Source of the DNA: Tubiluchus corallicola
Taxonomy: Eukaryota; Priapulida; Priapulimorpha; Priapulimorphida; Tubiluchidae
Assembly (NCBI GenBank): GCA_030141605.1
Contig: JAQGDQ010000122.1
Span: forward strand, 255,001-319,000
DNA: 64,000 nucleotides
Direction: 5' to 3'
The position numbers and the translations under genes are program-made. Below, in pieces: positions 45,501-57,963 of this stretch. Under the pieces are notes generated by a model that worked only from the letters and a program-made list of their open reading frames with translations, had not been told where the DNA came from and ran no database searches. Positions within the stretch are counted from its first letter, which is position 1. Every line of letters begins with the position of its first letter.

Positions 45501-48120
45501 CACACTTAGTAAAATATGTGTTTAGGGTTCAGGTTACAGTGGGCATAATTATTTTAGTTAATTTTACCTCTGCCAAGGAAGTTATGCTTCAACACAGTTT
45601 GTTTGTTTTTTGTCTGTTATGGCAGTAAGTCTGTTGCGCAAAAACCATCTAACAGATTTACAAGAAACTTTGTGACGGCGGGTAGAGAATGCCAAATGGG
45701 AATCCTATTGCCGGTTCATTTTTTGCCAAAACTTGATCAAGCACCACGTACAAAAAAAGAACATTCGTGAAGCAGTTCGAGGAGGTATCAGAGGGAGTGA
45801 TTTGTCATCTCCACTCTTTCTTAACTTTTAAGACAGTTCTGATGCCCACTTTTATGTGAAAAGTACAGTAGCGAATAGAACAGATCAGGTCGTACAATTT
45901 GCGTTATCATCATAACTATTACGCATTATAACTAGGAAAAATCAAATATAGTTACACTAACTGTAACAGAACTAATTACAGTAATTGTATATTATGTAGT
46001 TGCTAAATTACAGTTTATCAACCAGAAATACATGCTGCATGGTGGTTGAGAAACAAAGCTTGTGAAACCACGATGAAAAGTGGAAAACAGAGAACAGCAA
46101 AGATAAAGTAATGGAGCTAAGTCGGAGAAACGGAGAAGAGAAACAAAATAGAAGGGAGTTCAGGCAAAATAGAAAGGAGTACAGAATATTATGAATACTA
46201 AAATATTGTGTAAGTCATTTGTTTAACCATTAAAATCTTTTTTTATTAGTAGATTTATTATTCAGGGGTGTTCAGAAGCAAAGAGTAACATTACAGAACA
46301 ATTATATCAAAATATTACTGATCTACCATACCCTAAGGAAAGCCTTTCAGGTGTTTCGCACAGCTTGTAGCCTTGAAGCGTATTGTGAAAGTTATTTATG
46401 AAGTTGAAATTGAACACTTGTAGAAAACAACTAAACACCATATTACATGTTTGCACAAAACTAAAACACTTTTATTGCACTACATAGTTATATGTAACAT
46501 GACTGCTAAACTACACTGAGGACCAGAGTGTCCTGCACTGATCACGAAGAATTAGACAGTGTGTCCCATGAGTTGCACGACTGCACTGCCTGAGACAGAG
46601 AGCGAGTAGAAGTGAAATCCAGCCAGTTTATATAGGTAGAGAACTATGCAAAAACTTGGCTTCACATATCCCATTACAGTAAAAATAGGGGAGATCCAGT
46701 GAGTTTGCATATTCACTGGACCGAACAATTGTACTAGGGGTGAATTTAACTAGTAAAATGTTAAAGTGACTAATCAATAGATGGCAGCACCTAAAATATA
46801 CAGTTACAACTTTCACAGGTATGATCGGAGGACCCACTCACAGAACTCAATCTCTTCCGACAGATTTTGCAGACTTGTTTCTTTCATAGGGATCATCTAA
46901 GCGACCGTTTTATCCTACAGGATAGCTCTAGTGGGCTTGATGCGATGAGGCCCAACGAATTCCCGTGTCATCCAGTTCAATCGAACAAAATTTTTCCAAG
47001 AGTTTTCAAGTTGCTGTTCTTCGCATCCTTCAAGATCGTAGGCTGTGCGAGACGCCTGAGGCTTTCACACTAAACATTGAGGATATGATAGATTCGTAAC
47101 TTTGACGTTAGTTTCAGCTATACTTTAGTGTAATAAATTGTTCTGTACTGTTACTTTATTGTTTTTCTACCCCCTAGAAAAATGTTATGTACCATTCTGT
47201 ACATGTAGCAGCCTATTTCATGTAAATTTAAATTCATTATTGTCAACTGTTTTAACCCTTTTATAATGTTGCTGTTTTCTGAAAAGTGGAAAACTTTGGA
47301 CTGAAATGTTACAGTCAATAAACTAGTACTACTAGCAACTACTAGTAACCAGTAATCATCCCTTTTGGCTCCCCCTATCTGTTGATCAACCTGCTAGTTA
47401 GCCAATGATTAGATATGCAGCAGGTATTAATTAATTATTTATAATTTAGGCAACCAACCAACTATCAGCCCAACTATTTCATCAGCTAGGCAGGTATCAA
47501 TAAATCACATCAAGCGACTAAGCTAAAAGTTGCTGTCATAATTTACTAATCACCAATTCACTTGTCCTCATTCTTAAAAGCATGACTTGTTCATCTATTC
47601 TTGCAATTATTTCCGAAAAAGTGGGCAGGAACTGAGGGCCTTCACCTGCTAATCTGTTTATTTTTTATTTACTAAACAGTTTGTATTTCGAGGATCACGC
47701 TATCAAATTAATTAAATGTATACATTAATAAATTTGGGAAGGTCAGGCGTGTAACACATTCCAATTCTTTTCGTTCTCTGTTTGATCACAGCTTTGTACA
47801 ACTCCAATGTTTCCTGTGCGTGCGTGCGTGCGTGTGTGTGGAGGAGGGTTCTACTTCTTGGTTAACCGTAAGGAGAATTGCGTTTAGGTATTTTTATCTG
47901 TCAACTGCCTCCAGCTAATTACCGCGCTGAGAAGAACCTACACAACTCTGATTGTTGTTAAGATACTTCTGCTGGTTTAGTCTCCTTGGATAGGTACCGA
48001 TCCTACCACAATTATCAAATAACAGCTAGTTTCACATACTGAGTGCAACTTACAGTCTGGTGATCTGTACAAAATGAACATTTCTGTTTTTAATTGTGTA
48101 TTATTTTCTTGTGTTTTCAG
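45501..48120. other. Spacer between genes C and B
   Basis: No supportable gene. A short GTGC/GTGT run sits near 47817-47840 and a weak CTCF-like motif at 46774-46787. Confidence 0.4.
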
Positions 48121-50680
48121 CCACGTACAAGCTTTGTGGTCCCGCTTTTGACGTGAAATTTGCTTCACAGCAGAATACGACTTGCATAACTTTAGACGGC
48201 CCGACTGAAGAAATAACACAATTTGCAGTATATCAGTTACCTATAGTTTACACTTAGCCTTCTTTACTTTGTAGTCGGGTACACCTACGACTATAATCGG
48301 CCGACTCGTCAATAGAAATCTGCAACGCAACTTAATTAGTTGAACTTTGACTCACGTCTGATGGGTTGAAAACACATTGACAGCAGCCCCGTTTTTCGTG
48401 ATTGTAACTGTGACTTTCATTTTGAAACTTTTTTGAGTAAAAAATTTTAATCAACTGGTTTGACACTGTAGAAATGTTTGACAAAAACACACTTTTCCAG
48501 GATGAGAGAAGACGTGTAAAATTATTTTTATTATAAATGTAAATAAGTATAAATTAATTTGCAATACGGAAGGACAGACGAGTTACAAATCTTGGAGACT
48601 GACTCCTCCCCCCCCCCCCGTGATTACAAGTAACATTTATTACCAAGCACTGATACTTATTTTTACAATTATTTGCGGTTCTTTCCAACACTTACCGATC
48701 TTGGTGAAGAGAGTCATTAATCGGTTCAAAGATGGTAGCAGCGTATCACAGTTTTTTGGGGTGTCTGTTACATAACTGACAGACTAAAAAACTAGCTACA
48801 GATCATTCAGAATGATTTTTGTTCATCTTATTAACATCTTATTAGCATTTTCTATATTATGACCAGTATTTTTTACTAATTGTTTTCTTTTCACATGAAC
48901 CTTTCTCTCTGGAACAAAAAATTTCCAACTAATCAACATGTTAACCGGTTTTCTTTCTGTTGAAATTGTGTCATTCAAGCTCATTGGTTTATCACATTTT
49001 GGTCCCGTAAGGCAAATGTCACTTGAGAAGATTGGTTGCTATGAAAACTTGCTGGTTATTTACATAACCCATTATTAATTTTGCACTAACTGTTGCAGGA
49101 AAGATTATACATCTGATTCTGCTGTAAAGCTTTTTGACGGGAATTGGCATCACCTGTGTGGCCGGGCAGCAATGTAGAAACTACCATGTTTACATTGTTG
49201 GAGAACTTGAGTATTCAGGTAGAACAGATGAAACAAATTGTGGAACAATTGTAGAACTAGATTATGTCATATCAAATTTTTATGTTGTTATTTTTCAAGT
49301 TGTCGTACTTATTTTCTAAACTTCAAGTATCGTTACGGATTAAAAATGGCAAAGAAATGGTGATGTTTTTGTGAATAAAACAGGATTGTAAAAAAATATT
49401 TTTCGTAATTTTGAACAAGCGACAAACAAACAAACCAATACAGTTTTTGTGTTGAAATTTTAAACTTTGACGTTACATTCGCGACTCGATACCTATTTTT
49501 TTGGTTAATTTTACTACTTGAGATTGAGCATTACATACAGCTAAGTCGGCTTATTCTATTTCCTGAATTACAGACTATCAACAATAGTCTACCTGCACGT
49601 AAGAATCTGCGCACAAAAATCCAAAAACAGATCCACTAAAACTGCACCACAATTACCCTTCTCTTCTTCTCTAATAATAATAATGGACGTTTGAACTATT
49701 TTTAAGGATTTTCACTAATTGATTTAGTGTTGAAAACCTGAAAAATAGAAAATCCGAGATGATAAAACGTCCAATTTCATCAATATACCAATCTCACTTT
49801 TGGTATATTCATGGCATTGAAAAGAGGTATAATGAAACTTGTCTGCATATTGATATGTGCTGCGAATAAAACTAACATTTTTCTTTAAGGTGAAATAAAC
49901 TGAATTTGAGATTGAATTTCATTTTAAGTCCAGTATAGTGCTCAGCAAGTGTACGTGAGGCCCTACTACCCACCACCATTACTTCACAAAATGAATGAAA
50001 AAAAAAGAAAAATGGGTGGTGGCACTTCCCCAAAAAAGAGCGTCTGTTTATTTGGACTTTGTTAAAACACTTAAGCAAAGTTTATTTATTGTTGTAGATG
50101 CATTCAAGGGAAATGGACGAATGTTCATACCTGAAGGGGGATCTCTGATATTTGGCCAGGAACAGGATGCAGTGGGCGCTGGCTTCGTCGCAACAGAAAG
50201 CTTTAAAGGATTGGTGACAGACCTTGTGTTTAAACTGGAATATTTGGATGCTGCAACAATAGGTAAGGACCTTGTTGTTGCTAATTTTGTTGCAACTGCT
50301 GCAATCTTGACACTGCCTCTGCAAACTTTTTGAAAAAGAGAATGAAGTAGCACACGTATTCACAGATACACATTACAACAAATTCAAATGCAATGTGACA
50401 GTCGCAACTCTGGTTAGTCTTGAAAACATCTGTTTCAGCTAACATGGCCACTACTTGCTACAACAAAGCCGGTGTGGGTGGCCAGATTATCTGGACAGAG
50501 GAAATTGTTTCTCCTCGCTTGAAGGGAGATGTTCGGATGATCCCTCCTAGTCGCTGTTCTTTGGGGGAAAATACAAAGCTGTGCCTAGCAACGCAGTTTG
50601 AGGAGAAAAAAGTGGAGTTGCTCACATATTTACTTCTATATGTTATTGATAAAAATACACTTTCCAGTAATATGGTGTGA
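48121..50680 (+). pseudogene. Gene B: pentraxin-family gene with frameshift
   Basis: Exons in order: 48121-48228 (acceptor GTGTTTTCAG; PAFDVKFASQQNTTCITLDG, matching the start of the pentraxin fold; weak donor GCA|GTATAT), 49099-49218, 50098-50262 (165 nt, phase 1-1; SLIFGQEQDAVGAGF, with the E-Q-D calcium triad intact) and 50439-50680 (ATTCYNKAGVGG, C-terminal Cys-rich exon, TGA). Exon phases fit from 49099 onward. The exon that should carry the CFW strand between 48228 and 49099 was not found, and 49099-49218 has a frameshift in the Cys core. After the TGA, another frame reads DNVVYNKDL, resembling gene A's tail and hinting at a second lesion. AATAAA follows at 50694. It is probably a decaying paralogue of gene A; an assembly error remains possible. 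Confidence 0.7.
49099..49218 (+). pseudogene. Gene B cysteine-core exon with a two-base lesion
   Basis: After the acceptor AACTGTTGCAG the frame reads KDYTSDSAVKLFDGNWHHLC, the conserved pentraxin WHH-x-C segment, then breaks. The expected continuation VAGQQCRNYHVYIVGELEYS is in another frame. Restoring register needs two bases at CTGTGTGGCC (about 49154-49163), consistent with loss of one GT from a short GT run. The exon ends TCAG|GTAGAA in phase 1, fitting the next exon. Confidence 0.7.
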
Positions 50681-50699
50681 TAATGTTGTTTATAATAAA

Positions 50700-51894
50700 G
50701 ACTTGGCGATTGTGATGGACCAGACTAGGTCCACCCCTTGGCTAAAGTTTGTTCTTACACATTACAAGCAACCACCTATGTACATTATACTATGCAATTT
50801 GTTCAATGATAAATGTTTTGTTCGATTGAGTAGGCCTAACTTAGTTTGATTTTGTATGAGGAAACTATCCGCATAGTTTACTTTATTTTTTCTTGCTGTT
50901 GTTGTAATAATGTACTAGGCACCCATGAACTACATCTGCCCCACAGGTAACCTAAATGTCAGTGTTGTGCAGGTCATTTTGAAAGTGTGTTGGCTTCGGC
51001 CTTATTACTTTATTACAGGGGTGTTTTGCTTTCTCATTCAGCCTATATAGTGTTATAATCACCTGTCTAAAGTATCAAACTACCTAGAAATGTAGTGAAC
51101 TGTTCCAGTAACAGGAAAATGTGCTTTTGATATAGAAAAGTGTGTAGAATAGTCTGGAAAATGATGGCAGTTAAAATGTTGGGTTTAGAATTTTGAGGAC
51201 AAACCTAAGATTTATCTGTTGAAATTGGCTGAACTGGTGTTTTATTGTGGAAAATCCTGGACAGTTGTAAATGGCGTAATACTATCCTAATGGACAATGT
51301 GTTGTAATGCAATTGAGTGGAGAAAAAACGAACTTTGAGCCTTCTACACAGTATAAGCAATCTCGCACTTGTTGTCATGGTGTGGACGGACTGGCACCTA
51401 GTACTGTTGAATGTGGCATGCGATGTTTTGGAGATGGTGTTCCTTCCATGGAGTGTACCCCAGTGATTGCCAATGGACTGACGTAGGGAGCGCTCACTCC
51501 AGAGATAAGTAACAGTTTACTTTTGAGCTCAATAGTGAATACTCAACTTGGAGATATCTTGTGCACAAACTCTTATGGACAGTGAAAACTGCAATTACTA
51601 TTAGGTTACTGTTTGGTACCAAGAACTCGTGCTGTAATTCTTGAAATGGCCATCTTTAATTATTGTAATGTATTTTTTCTTTTTTTCTTGATTTACTCAG
51701 ATTGTCTGTCAGTAGAATAAAAGCCTTGAAATGTTAATTTATCTTTCAGTAAGTTTTGTATTCAGAAACAGGTATACATAAACCACAAGGAAAACTCCGC
51801 ATTTCAAAAGCCTTAGTATCAGTCTCGCAACGTTACAAAAGTTTAAGTGCGCTTCATACTCGTATTGCATAAGTTACTAATTACTATCACACAC
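50700..51894. other. Spacer downstream of gene B
   Basis: No gene recognised; slightly less AT-rich, without repeats. Confidence 0.4.
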
Positions 51895-52345
51895 GAGGAA
51901 CGCCGTCATTACAGCGATGACGACGCTCCTACTGCTGCAGTTGATGACAACGACGATGTCGAAGATAGTATAATGATAATGACAACGATAATAAAGGCGA
52001 TGATGATAATAATAACGATGACGATGACAAAGACGAAGATAACATAATGGTAATAATGATGTTGTTGTTGTTAATGATGATGACAACGACGACGAACATA
52101 ACAATAATGATGATGATGTATTGACAATTATAATTATAGTGGTTAAGGAGGATGATGATAACGACTTTAATATTAGCATACATTAACTTTTATACTGCCA
52201 CGTTTCCATATACACACACAGTATCTACATTCTCCTAACGATAATGCTGACCATTATAATGACGAATTGGTGAATCTGATGATAATGACAGTAACAGTAA
52301 TGCGATGATGATGATGAAGATGATGATGATGATGATGACGACAAC
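51895..52345. repeat. GAT/GAC-rich simple sequence
   Basis: Two patches (51910-52180 and 52265-52345) of GATGAT, GACGAC and AATAAT trinucleotide words. Open frames (Asp-rich on plus, Ser/Leu-rich on minus) are compositional. Confidence 0.8.
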
Positions 52346-53500
52346 GATGACTAAGAAAAAATTATGGTTATTATGACTGTATTTGTCATCCAATTAAGTG
52401 ACAACTAAATGAATGTCTTTTTGATTTTTGAAACACGTAGGTTTTAATTGCTGTTGTCTGATAATCAAACGAAATGTCTCGGTATCATGGGTTCCAAAAG
52501 CGGCTTAAGATCTCGGACGTCCGAGGAAAACCTCCAAAAGAGACCCAGTTCTTCAAATAATCCGACTTCATAATTCCACTTGTAAAGCTGAGATGGAAAG
52601 AGTGAGAGTTGGGCATGGATGTTTTGTTGTTTATTTTGCTGTTTATTTATTTCACATCAACACAAATACACAATTAATACATTAAAAGAGACAAAAAGTT
52701 ATCAATAATTCAATGAATAACAAACAGTAAGATACATAATGGAAAGCAAATTTTGGAAAAAAATTATTTAAACTGTTTTTAGACATAGGTCAACCTATGG
52801 TAAACAAAGATAGTGATATCGCTACTTCCTTCAACACTGGCGTCTAAACAACGTTATGTACAGCATCATTACAAATATACTAACTTGACTCTCAAAACAC
52901 TGATAGGTTATAGTATATTATGAAAGGAGGGGTGATAGGTAGGAAGCCCTTCCCACAGACTATACTACAGCAAGATCTAGTTTAGCTATGTGTAAGAACC
53001 TTACACTCACCTTTATACGAACACCTTCGACTTATTAAGCATCGCAAATATTTAACGCCATTGAATGTACCAAGTAGAAAACGCCTAAAAATTTGTTTTC
53101 GCAAGAAACCTCTATATTTTACACGACATTTTTCGTTCACATAAAGAACTAAAGAAGACCGAAACAATCTAAAAGTACAAAGACTGGCCGCTATCTATCG
53201 TCGAACAGCGTAGTTTTAGTCGCCCATTTAATGTACTCGGTAAAATAATTAGTAGTTCTTCCTGTTTAATTACCTCTACTAGCAAAGGCCCCGCAAAAAA
53301 ATTGCGTATAAATAGACTAATAATCAATAATGCGCGAACATTCTACCTAGTATTTGTTTGTTTATCTAACGCAAAGCCAGCAGCTGCAGCAGCTTTTACT
53401 GAATTAAAGTTATAAGCAATAACGGATGACGTCACAACAATGGCTTTGCGTCAGCAGTTTTCTAAGCAAAAATTGCCAAAAATAGAACATTTTTTTAACT
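52346..53500. other. Spacer
   Basis: No supportable gene or element. Confidence 0.4.
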
Positions 53501-53915
53501 CGTCGATACTCCTCTTAGTGGACGTGTCCTAAAATGCAGCCCACACCATCGTGTAGCCCTTTTCTTCCTCTTTCTAAAGAGCCTATATCTCTTTCCGAGA
53601 GTCCCTCCAGGTGCCGCTAGAACGTTTTTTCCGCTTGCTGTTTGGTCAAAATTTCGAAAAAATCGCGAGTTAGGTCCGGAAAAACGCCCGTTGCGGGACG
53701 GCCCTCTAGCGAATTATAAATACGCCTGTGACACCCACCGCTGAACGGGCTATCTATCCATGGCCAGCACCACCCATGGCCCATTCCCGTTCTCCAGATC
53801 TCAGACGTATAACTTTTGCAAAAAACGGCCGAAAAATGGCCATTTTTGGAGGTTTTTCGCCCCCCCCCCCCCCGTTCGTTCCGGTCGGCCCGATTAGAAA
53901 AATAAACCCCCAATG
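53501..53915. other. GC-rich block with palindrome and poly-C run
   Basis: This block stands out from its AT-rich surroundings. It contains the perfect 16-bp palindrome AAAAATGGCCATTTTT (53832-53847), CCATGG twice near 53758 and 53774, and a C run at about 53862-53874. It directly precedes the LINE and may be part of an unidentified repeat. Open frames on both strands look noncoding. Confidence 0.45.
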
Positions 53916-53924
53916 GCACGACAC

Positions 53925-56805
53925 TAGATTGGTACAGATGGTCAGGTGTTCTGGAACGTAAAGTAAGAGAACAATTTCATGAGCTAAATCAACTTATTCA
54001 GGCCAAAGATGTTCAGAGTGCTTGGGTACAGCTCCGAAAGCTTATAGAAAATGCAAACGAAGAAGCACTAAATAAGAAAATGATAACAAAATTTAGCAAA
54101 CCTTTCTGGTCTAGTCAATTAACAAAATTAAGTAATAAAGTGAGGCTTTGCAGGAAAAATTACCTGAAGATGTCCAATTACGAAAACAAGCAATCTTATG
54201 TGGAAGTCAAGTCAGAGTTTAGTGACGCGCTGCATTTAGAAATGATTAAGTGGATTGAAAAAAATACCGAAAATTTAAATGTAGCACAAGGCAAGGAGTT
54301 CTGGAAAACATATAAAGCGTTTTTGAAACTAAATCCAGTAACGAAATAGAAAGTCTAAAAGTGCAGGGTAAAGATTACACAAGTGATGATGACAAAAGTA
54401 AACTCATGTACAAAACATTTTTAGTGGAGAATATATAAATCCCAATTCCTTTGATAATGAGTGATTTGAAGACATCGAGGAAATTGTTGACCAATAAATA
54501 AATGTGGAGCATACACGGCTTAATGATAGGTTTAACGTGAGGGAACTAAATAATGCGATAAAAGTGTTAAAACAAATAACAAGAGCATAGAAATTCATGG
54601 ATTTCACCCTCTAATGATAAAAAACATGGGATTTTGGGCTAAAACCACTTTTCTCAATATAGCCAACATTTGCTTAGACAGCAATATTTGGCCATGGAAT
54701 GACTCAAAGGTTACATTTATTAAAAAGAATGGCAAATCCGATTATAGTGACCCTAATAATTATAGACCTATTAGCATTACCTCCTACTATGGAAAACTAG
54801 CAGAAAAGCTTCTTGAAAATCGTGTAAGACAATTTTGCAATTTTGCAATGCACATGACATTATTGATGATGAGCAAGAAGGCTTCAGGCCCAGACACAGT
54901 ACAGTACGCTACTTGGTCAGGCTTATTTATAACCTGACTAGAACAAATTTGCTTAAAACAAGCTGCATTGCAATTCTTTGAGACTTTCAAAAAGCTTTCG
55001 ATAGTGTTTGGATAAATGGGCTATTGTACAAGTTGTGTCAATATGGTATCAAAGGAAACATGTTGTGTCTTATTAGTACATTTTTAAAAAATAGGAATAA
55101 CTTATTAATGGTCATACATCTCCAAAGTACAATTGTCAGTTGGGTCTCCCACAAGGTTCCGTTTTGTCACCATTACTGTTTTGCTGTATGTTATTGACAT
55201 ATTTGAATCAATAGATGATAAAGTATGCTGTGAAAAATTTAAATATGCAGATGATGGTTCTTTCTAATCACAGCTGACACAAAATATGAATGTTATTTAA
55301 AGCCCAAAAATGTTGTGATAAACTGTATACTTGGTGCAAGATGTGGCGGATGAACATAAACTGTGCCAAAAACAAAACTGAAGCCATTTTGTACAAGAAC
55401 TCAAAAATTTTGAATTGGGAACCAGACCCACCAAACCTCAAATAAGGAAAGAATCCTATTGATTATGTAAGAAAAAGCAAAGTGCTGGGTGTCACAGTGG
55501 ACAATCAATTAAATTTTAACGCTCACGTGTTAGATACCAGGAAAAAGACGTGGAAAACGTGGCACCAGATAAAGCAGTTTTGTTTCCGGCACAAAGGTTT
55601 GCAAATGAAGACAGTTTTGAGACTTTCTAATATCATGGTACTTCCAACGATTTTGTACGCCTCGATAGCTTGGTTAGCAAAGAACATCACAGCTTATGAC
55701 GATATACTATATGATGTGTTAAAAACTGCAACAGGAGTAGGTTTTAATCCCCCAAAAAATTGAAAGTGAATTAATTATAGGACTACCATCAATGGATGTT
55801 ATTTATTCCGTTTTATCTGTTAAGTCAGTTTTGAAATTACTTACTTTACCTGCAGATGACTTAGTCAGAAAAGAACTAATTAAAGCAGATGAGAATTACA
55901 TCAGTGCTGAATATTGCAACCATTTCCTGGCAGAACACCTAAATAAGTCTAGATTATTCTTAAAAACCATTAAAGGTCTAGACGCAAATCGAAATGAAAT
56001 GTTACAGTCAATTCCACAAGACAATTTAAAATATACAAAGAAAGAATGTCAAAAATTCTTAGAGTGTCTATGGAAAAGAAAACTGTTGCATTGCAACCAG
56101 TTAGCTGGAAACCCATTTGAAGAAGTTAAAGTTTGCGCAAAACCTTTAGATCTGCAAATAACAAGAAATGAACGTGTTATTGAAACTATTGCTTTCAACT
56201 TATTATTAGGGAGAGGTTGTAATGTGTTTAGCAATCGAATCGGTCTGATAGAAACTGATATGTGTAAATGCAATGCAAACAGCCAAACGCCAGAACGTAT
56301 AATTTTTAACTGTTCTCTAATAAAAGACGAACTCAGAAGGAAACTTGAAACTGCACTTCCATCTAGGCAACTTAAGGATATATACAGAATAAGAAGTAGA
56401 AATGCTATTGATGCGTTTGTAGTAATTGTTAAAAATGCTAAAGAGGAAAATGTAGCCGAAAAAACGTGGAGTTTATTTTTAAAAATGTGAAGTCCAGTTA
56501 CTGTCATTTTATAATACTTAGATTGCCACTTGTCAATGAAAATATAAAAGAGTTGTTTATAAAATTAGGTAAATATAAATTTAAATGTAAATCTAGCTAT
56601 GTTGCTTGTAGATGTTGATATGTTTTTGTATATAAGTGTTTTACTGTTATCGTAGTCACCAGTGATATTAAAAGGGATAATTGTAATTATTTTCTAACTT
56701 ATTATAATAATGCTCATACTGGTCCCCGCAAATAGAGGCAATTTATGTATATTATGTATGTATTTATGTTAATATATATAATAAAATAGAGTTATAATAA
56801 TAATA

Positions 56806-56810
<5 letters not shown>
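53925..56810 (+). mobile_element. I-like non-LTR retrotransposon, 5'-truncated and broken
   Basis: Ordered pieces of an ORF2-type protein follow on the plus strand: pre-RT region (WSGVLERKV... to PFWSSQL), fingers (NYRPISITSYYGKLAEK), palm motifs DFQKAFDSVW, GLPQGSVLSPLLF and YADD, thumb (VLGVTVDNQLNF) and a C-terminal cysteine motif. It ends in (TAA)n at 56793-56810, the tail type known from I-factor-like elements. Frameshifts and stops separate the pieces. The 5' endonuclease is missing. Confidence 0.85.
53930..56490 (+). pseudogene. Reverse transcriptase/ORF2 pseudogene of the I-like element
   Basis: The reading frame is intact at 53930-54347, 54614-54835, 55482-55763 and 55792-56490, with shifts or stops between. 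Motif A DFQKAFDSVW (54982-55011) is preceded by an in-frame TGA. Motif B GLPQGSVLSPLLF starts at 55143 and YADD is at 55244-55255, both catalytically intact in sequence. The last segment (232 codons) carries CKC-x(13)-C at 56263-56313, resembling the terminal zinc-knuckle of I/Jockey-group proteins. I see no RNase H signature. The enzyme is inactive because of the disrupted frame. Confidence 0.85.
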
Positions 56811-56857
<47 letters not shown>

Positions 56858-56960
56858 TCTCTCTCTCTCTCCCCCCCCCTCTCTCTCTCTCTCTCGCTCT
56901 TCCTCCCTTACTCCTCTCTGTCGCTCTCTCTCCCCATCTCTCTCCAATTTTCTACTGGAT
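56811..56960. repeat. (CT)n tract
   Basis: Long CT dinucleotide run with a C run near 56872-56879, fused to the TAA tail of the LINE. The minus-strand Arg/Glu frame is an artefact. Confidence 0.97.
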
Positions 56961-57593
56961 TTTACACCTAGCTGACTGATAGTCATACCGAAAAAGGTCA
57001 CACAGACAATCGGCCAGATAGATAACATTTTACCGGATGAATGTGTTTAAGAAAAGGGGGAAAACTCGTATCGTCGTCTCTCTTCAAGCAATTGTAGCCG
57101 TTAAGTTAGATAGAGTGCTATTAAATATTAAATCTGGCTTTTTATAATTTAAAGGTTAACAGAGCAGCTATTCTAGTGCGCAATGTAACGCAAATTATAA
57201 TACCGGTTTTTCAAACACTGATTTTCGTAAACCTTTGCACATATAATTTCTCCCTCCCCCTCTCTCCGTAATATCATCACAGTGCAGTGCAGGGAGCAAA
57301 TAAAGTTATGTAACAGAAATGGATGGCATGTATCGGATTTTCAAATTTCAATTTTTCCCACTTCCGTTTGCTATGAGTCTCTTCCATAGCTTTCAGCCCC
57401 ACGAAAAAGCACTTACTTTATTCAGTTCAAAATTTTTTAACTAACAAAATTGTTATACAATAATTATTCTTATTGTAAATCAATTTTTTATTAACTAATA
57501 AAACACGACCACTAATCGATTTGAAATCAGCATCAAGATATGATCTTGAATAACCTGTTTTCGTGAAGTAATTTGAACTTTTTTGCACAAAAA
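56961..57593. other. Spacer
   Basis: AT-rich, nothing recognised. Confidence 0.4.
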
Positions 57594-57963
57594 ATGATTT
57601 TTCGTCTGCCGTGTTAGAAAGCCTTTGCGATTCTAAGACACTTCAGCAATGATTGTGATCTAGTGTCAAAAAATCATAAATTTAGTAGTTCACTGAACGT
57701 AACGGTCTCAATTAAACAATCACCACTCCTTCCACATAATTAGCAAAATAATTAGTTTCTGTAACGCTACAGCCATTGTGAGTTACTGAATCGTTCATTG
57801 AGTGTCTGATTCAAGACCAGGTCGACTGTGCGCAAAAAATATTTATAAAATAATATCGCGTTTAAATAAATTATCATTTGTGTCACCTGGCGCAAAAAGT
57901 ATCGTCAAATCAGCTTGACAATCTGTACTGATAGTTGTGAAACGAATGAACGTTTCTTTGCAG
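57594..57963 (+). repeat. Fold-back complex, direct copy 1
   Basis: This 370-bp segment beginning ATGATTTTTCGTCTGCC and ending TTTCTTTGCAG recurs at 58251-58620 with no difference I could see by eye. It joins the inverted copy with a 3-bp CAG overlap. Confidence 0.93.

Noticed and set aside
50048-50363. Two minus-strand frames of about 100 codons
   Set aside because: Antisense to the well-supported pentraxin exon 50098-50262 of gene B.
51847-52183. Asp-rich plus-strand and Ser/Leu-rich minus-strand frames
   Set aside because: Compositional effect of GAT/GAC trinucleotide sequence.
56792-57028. Arg/Glu-rich minus-strand frame
   Set aside because: Translation of the CT tract.
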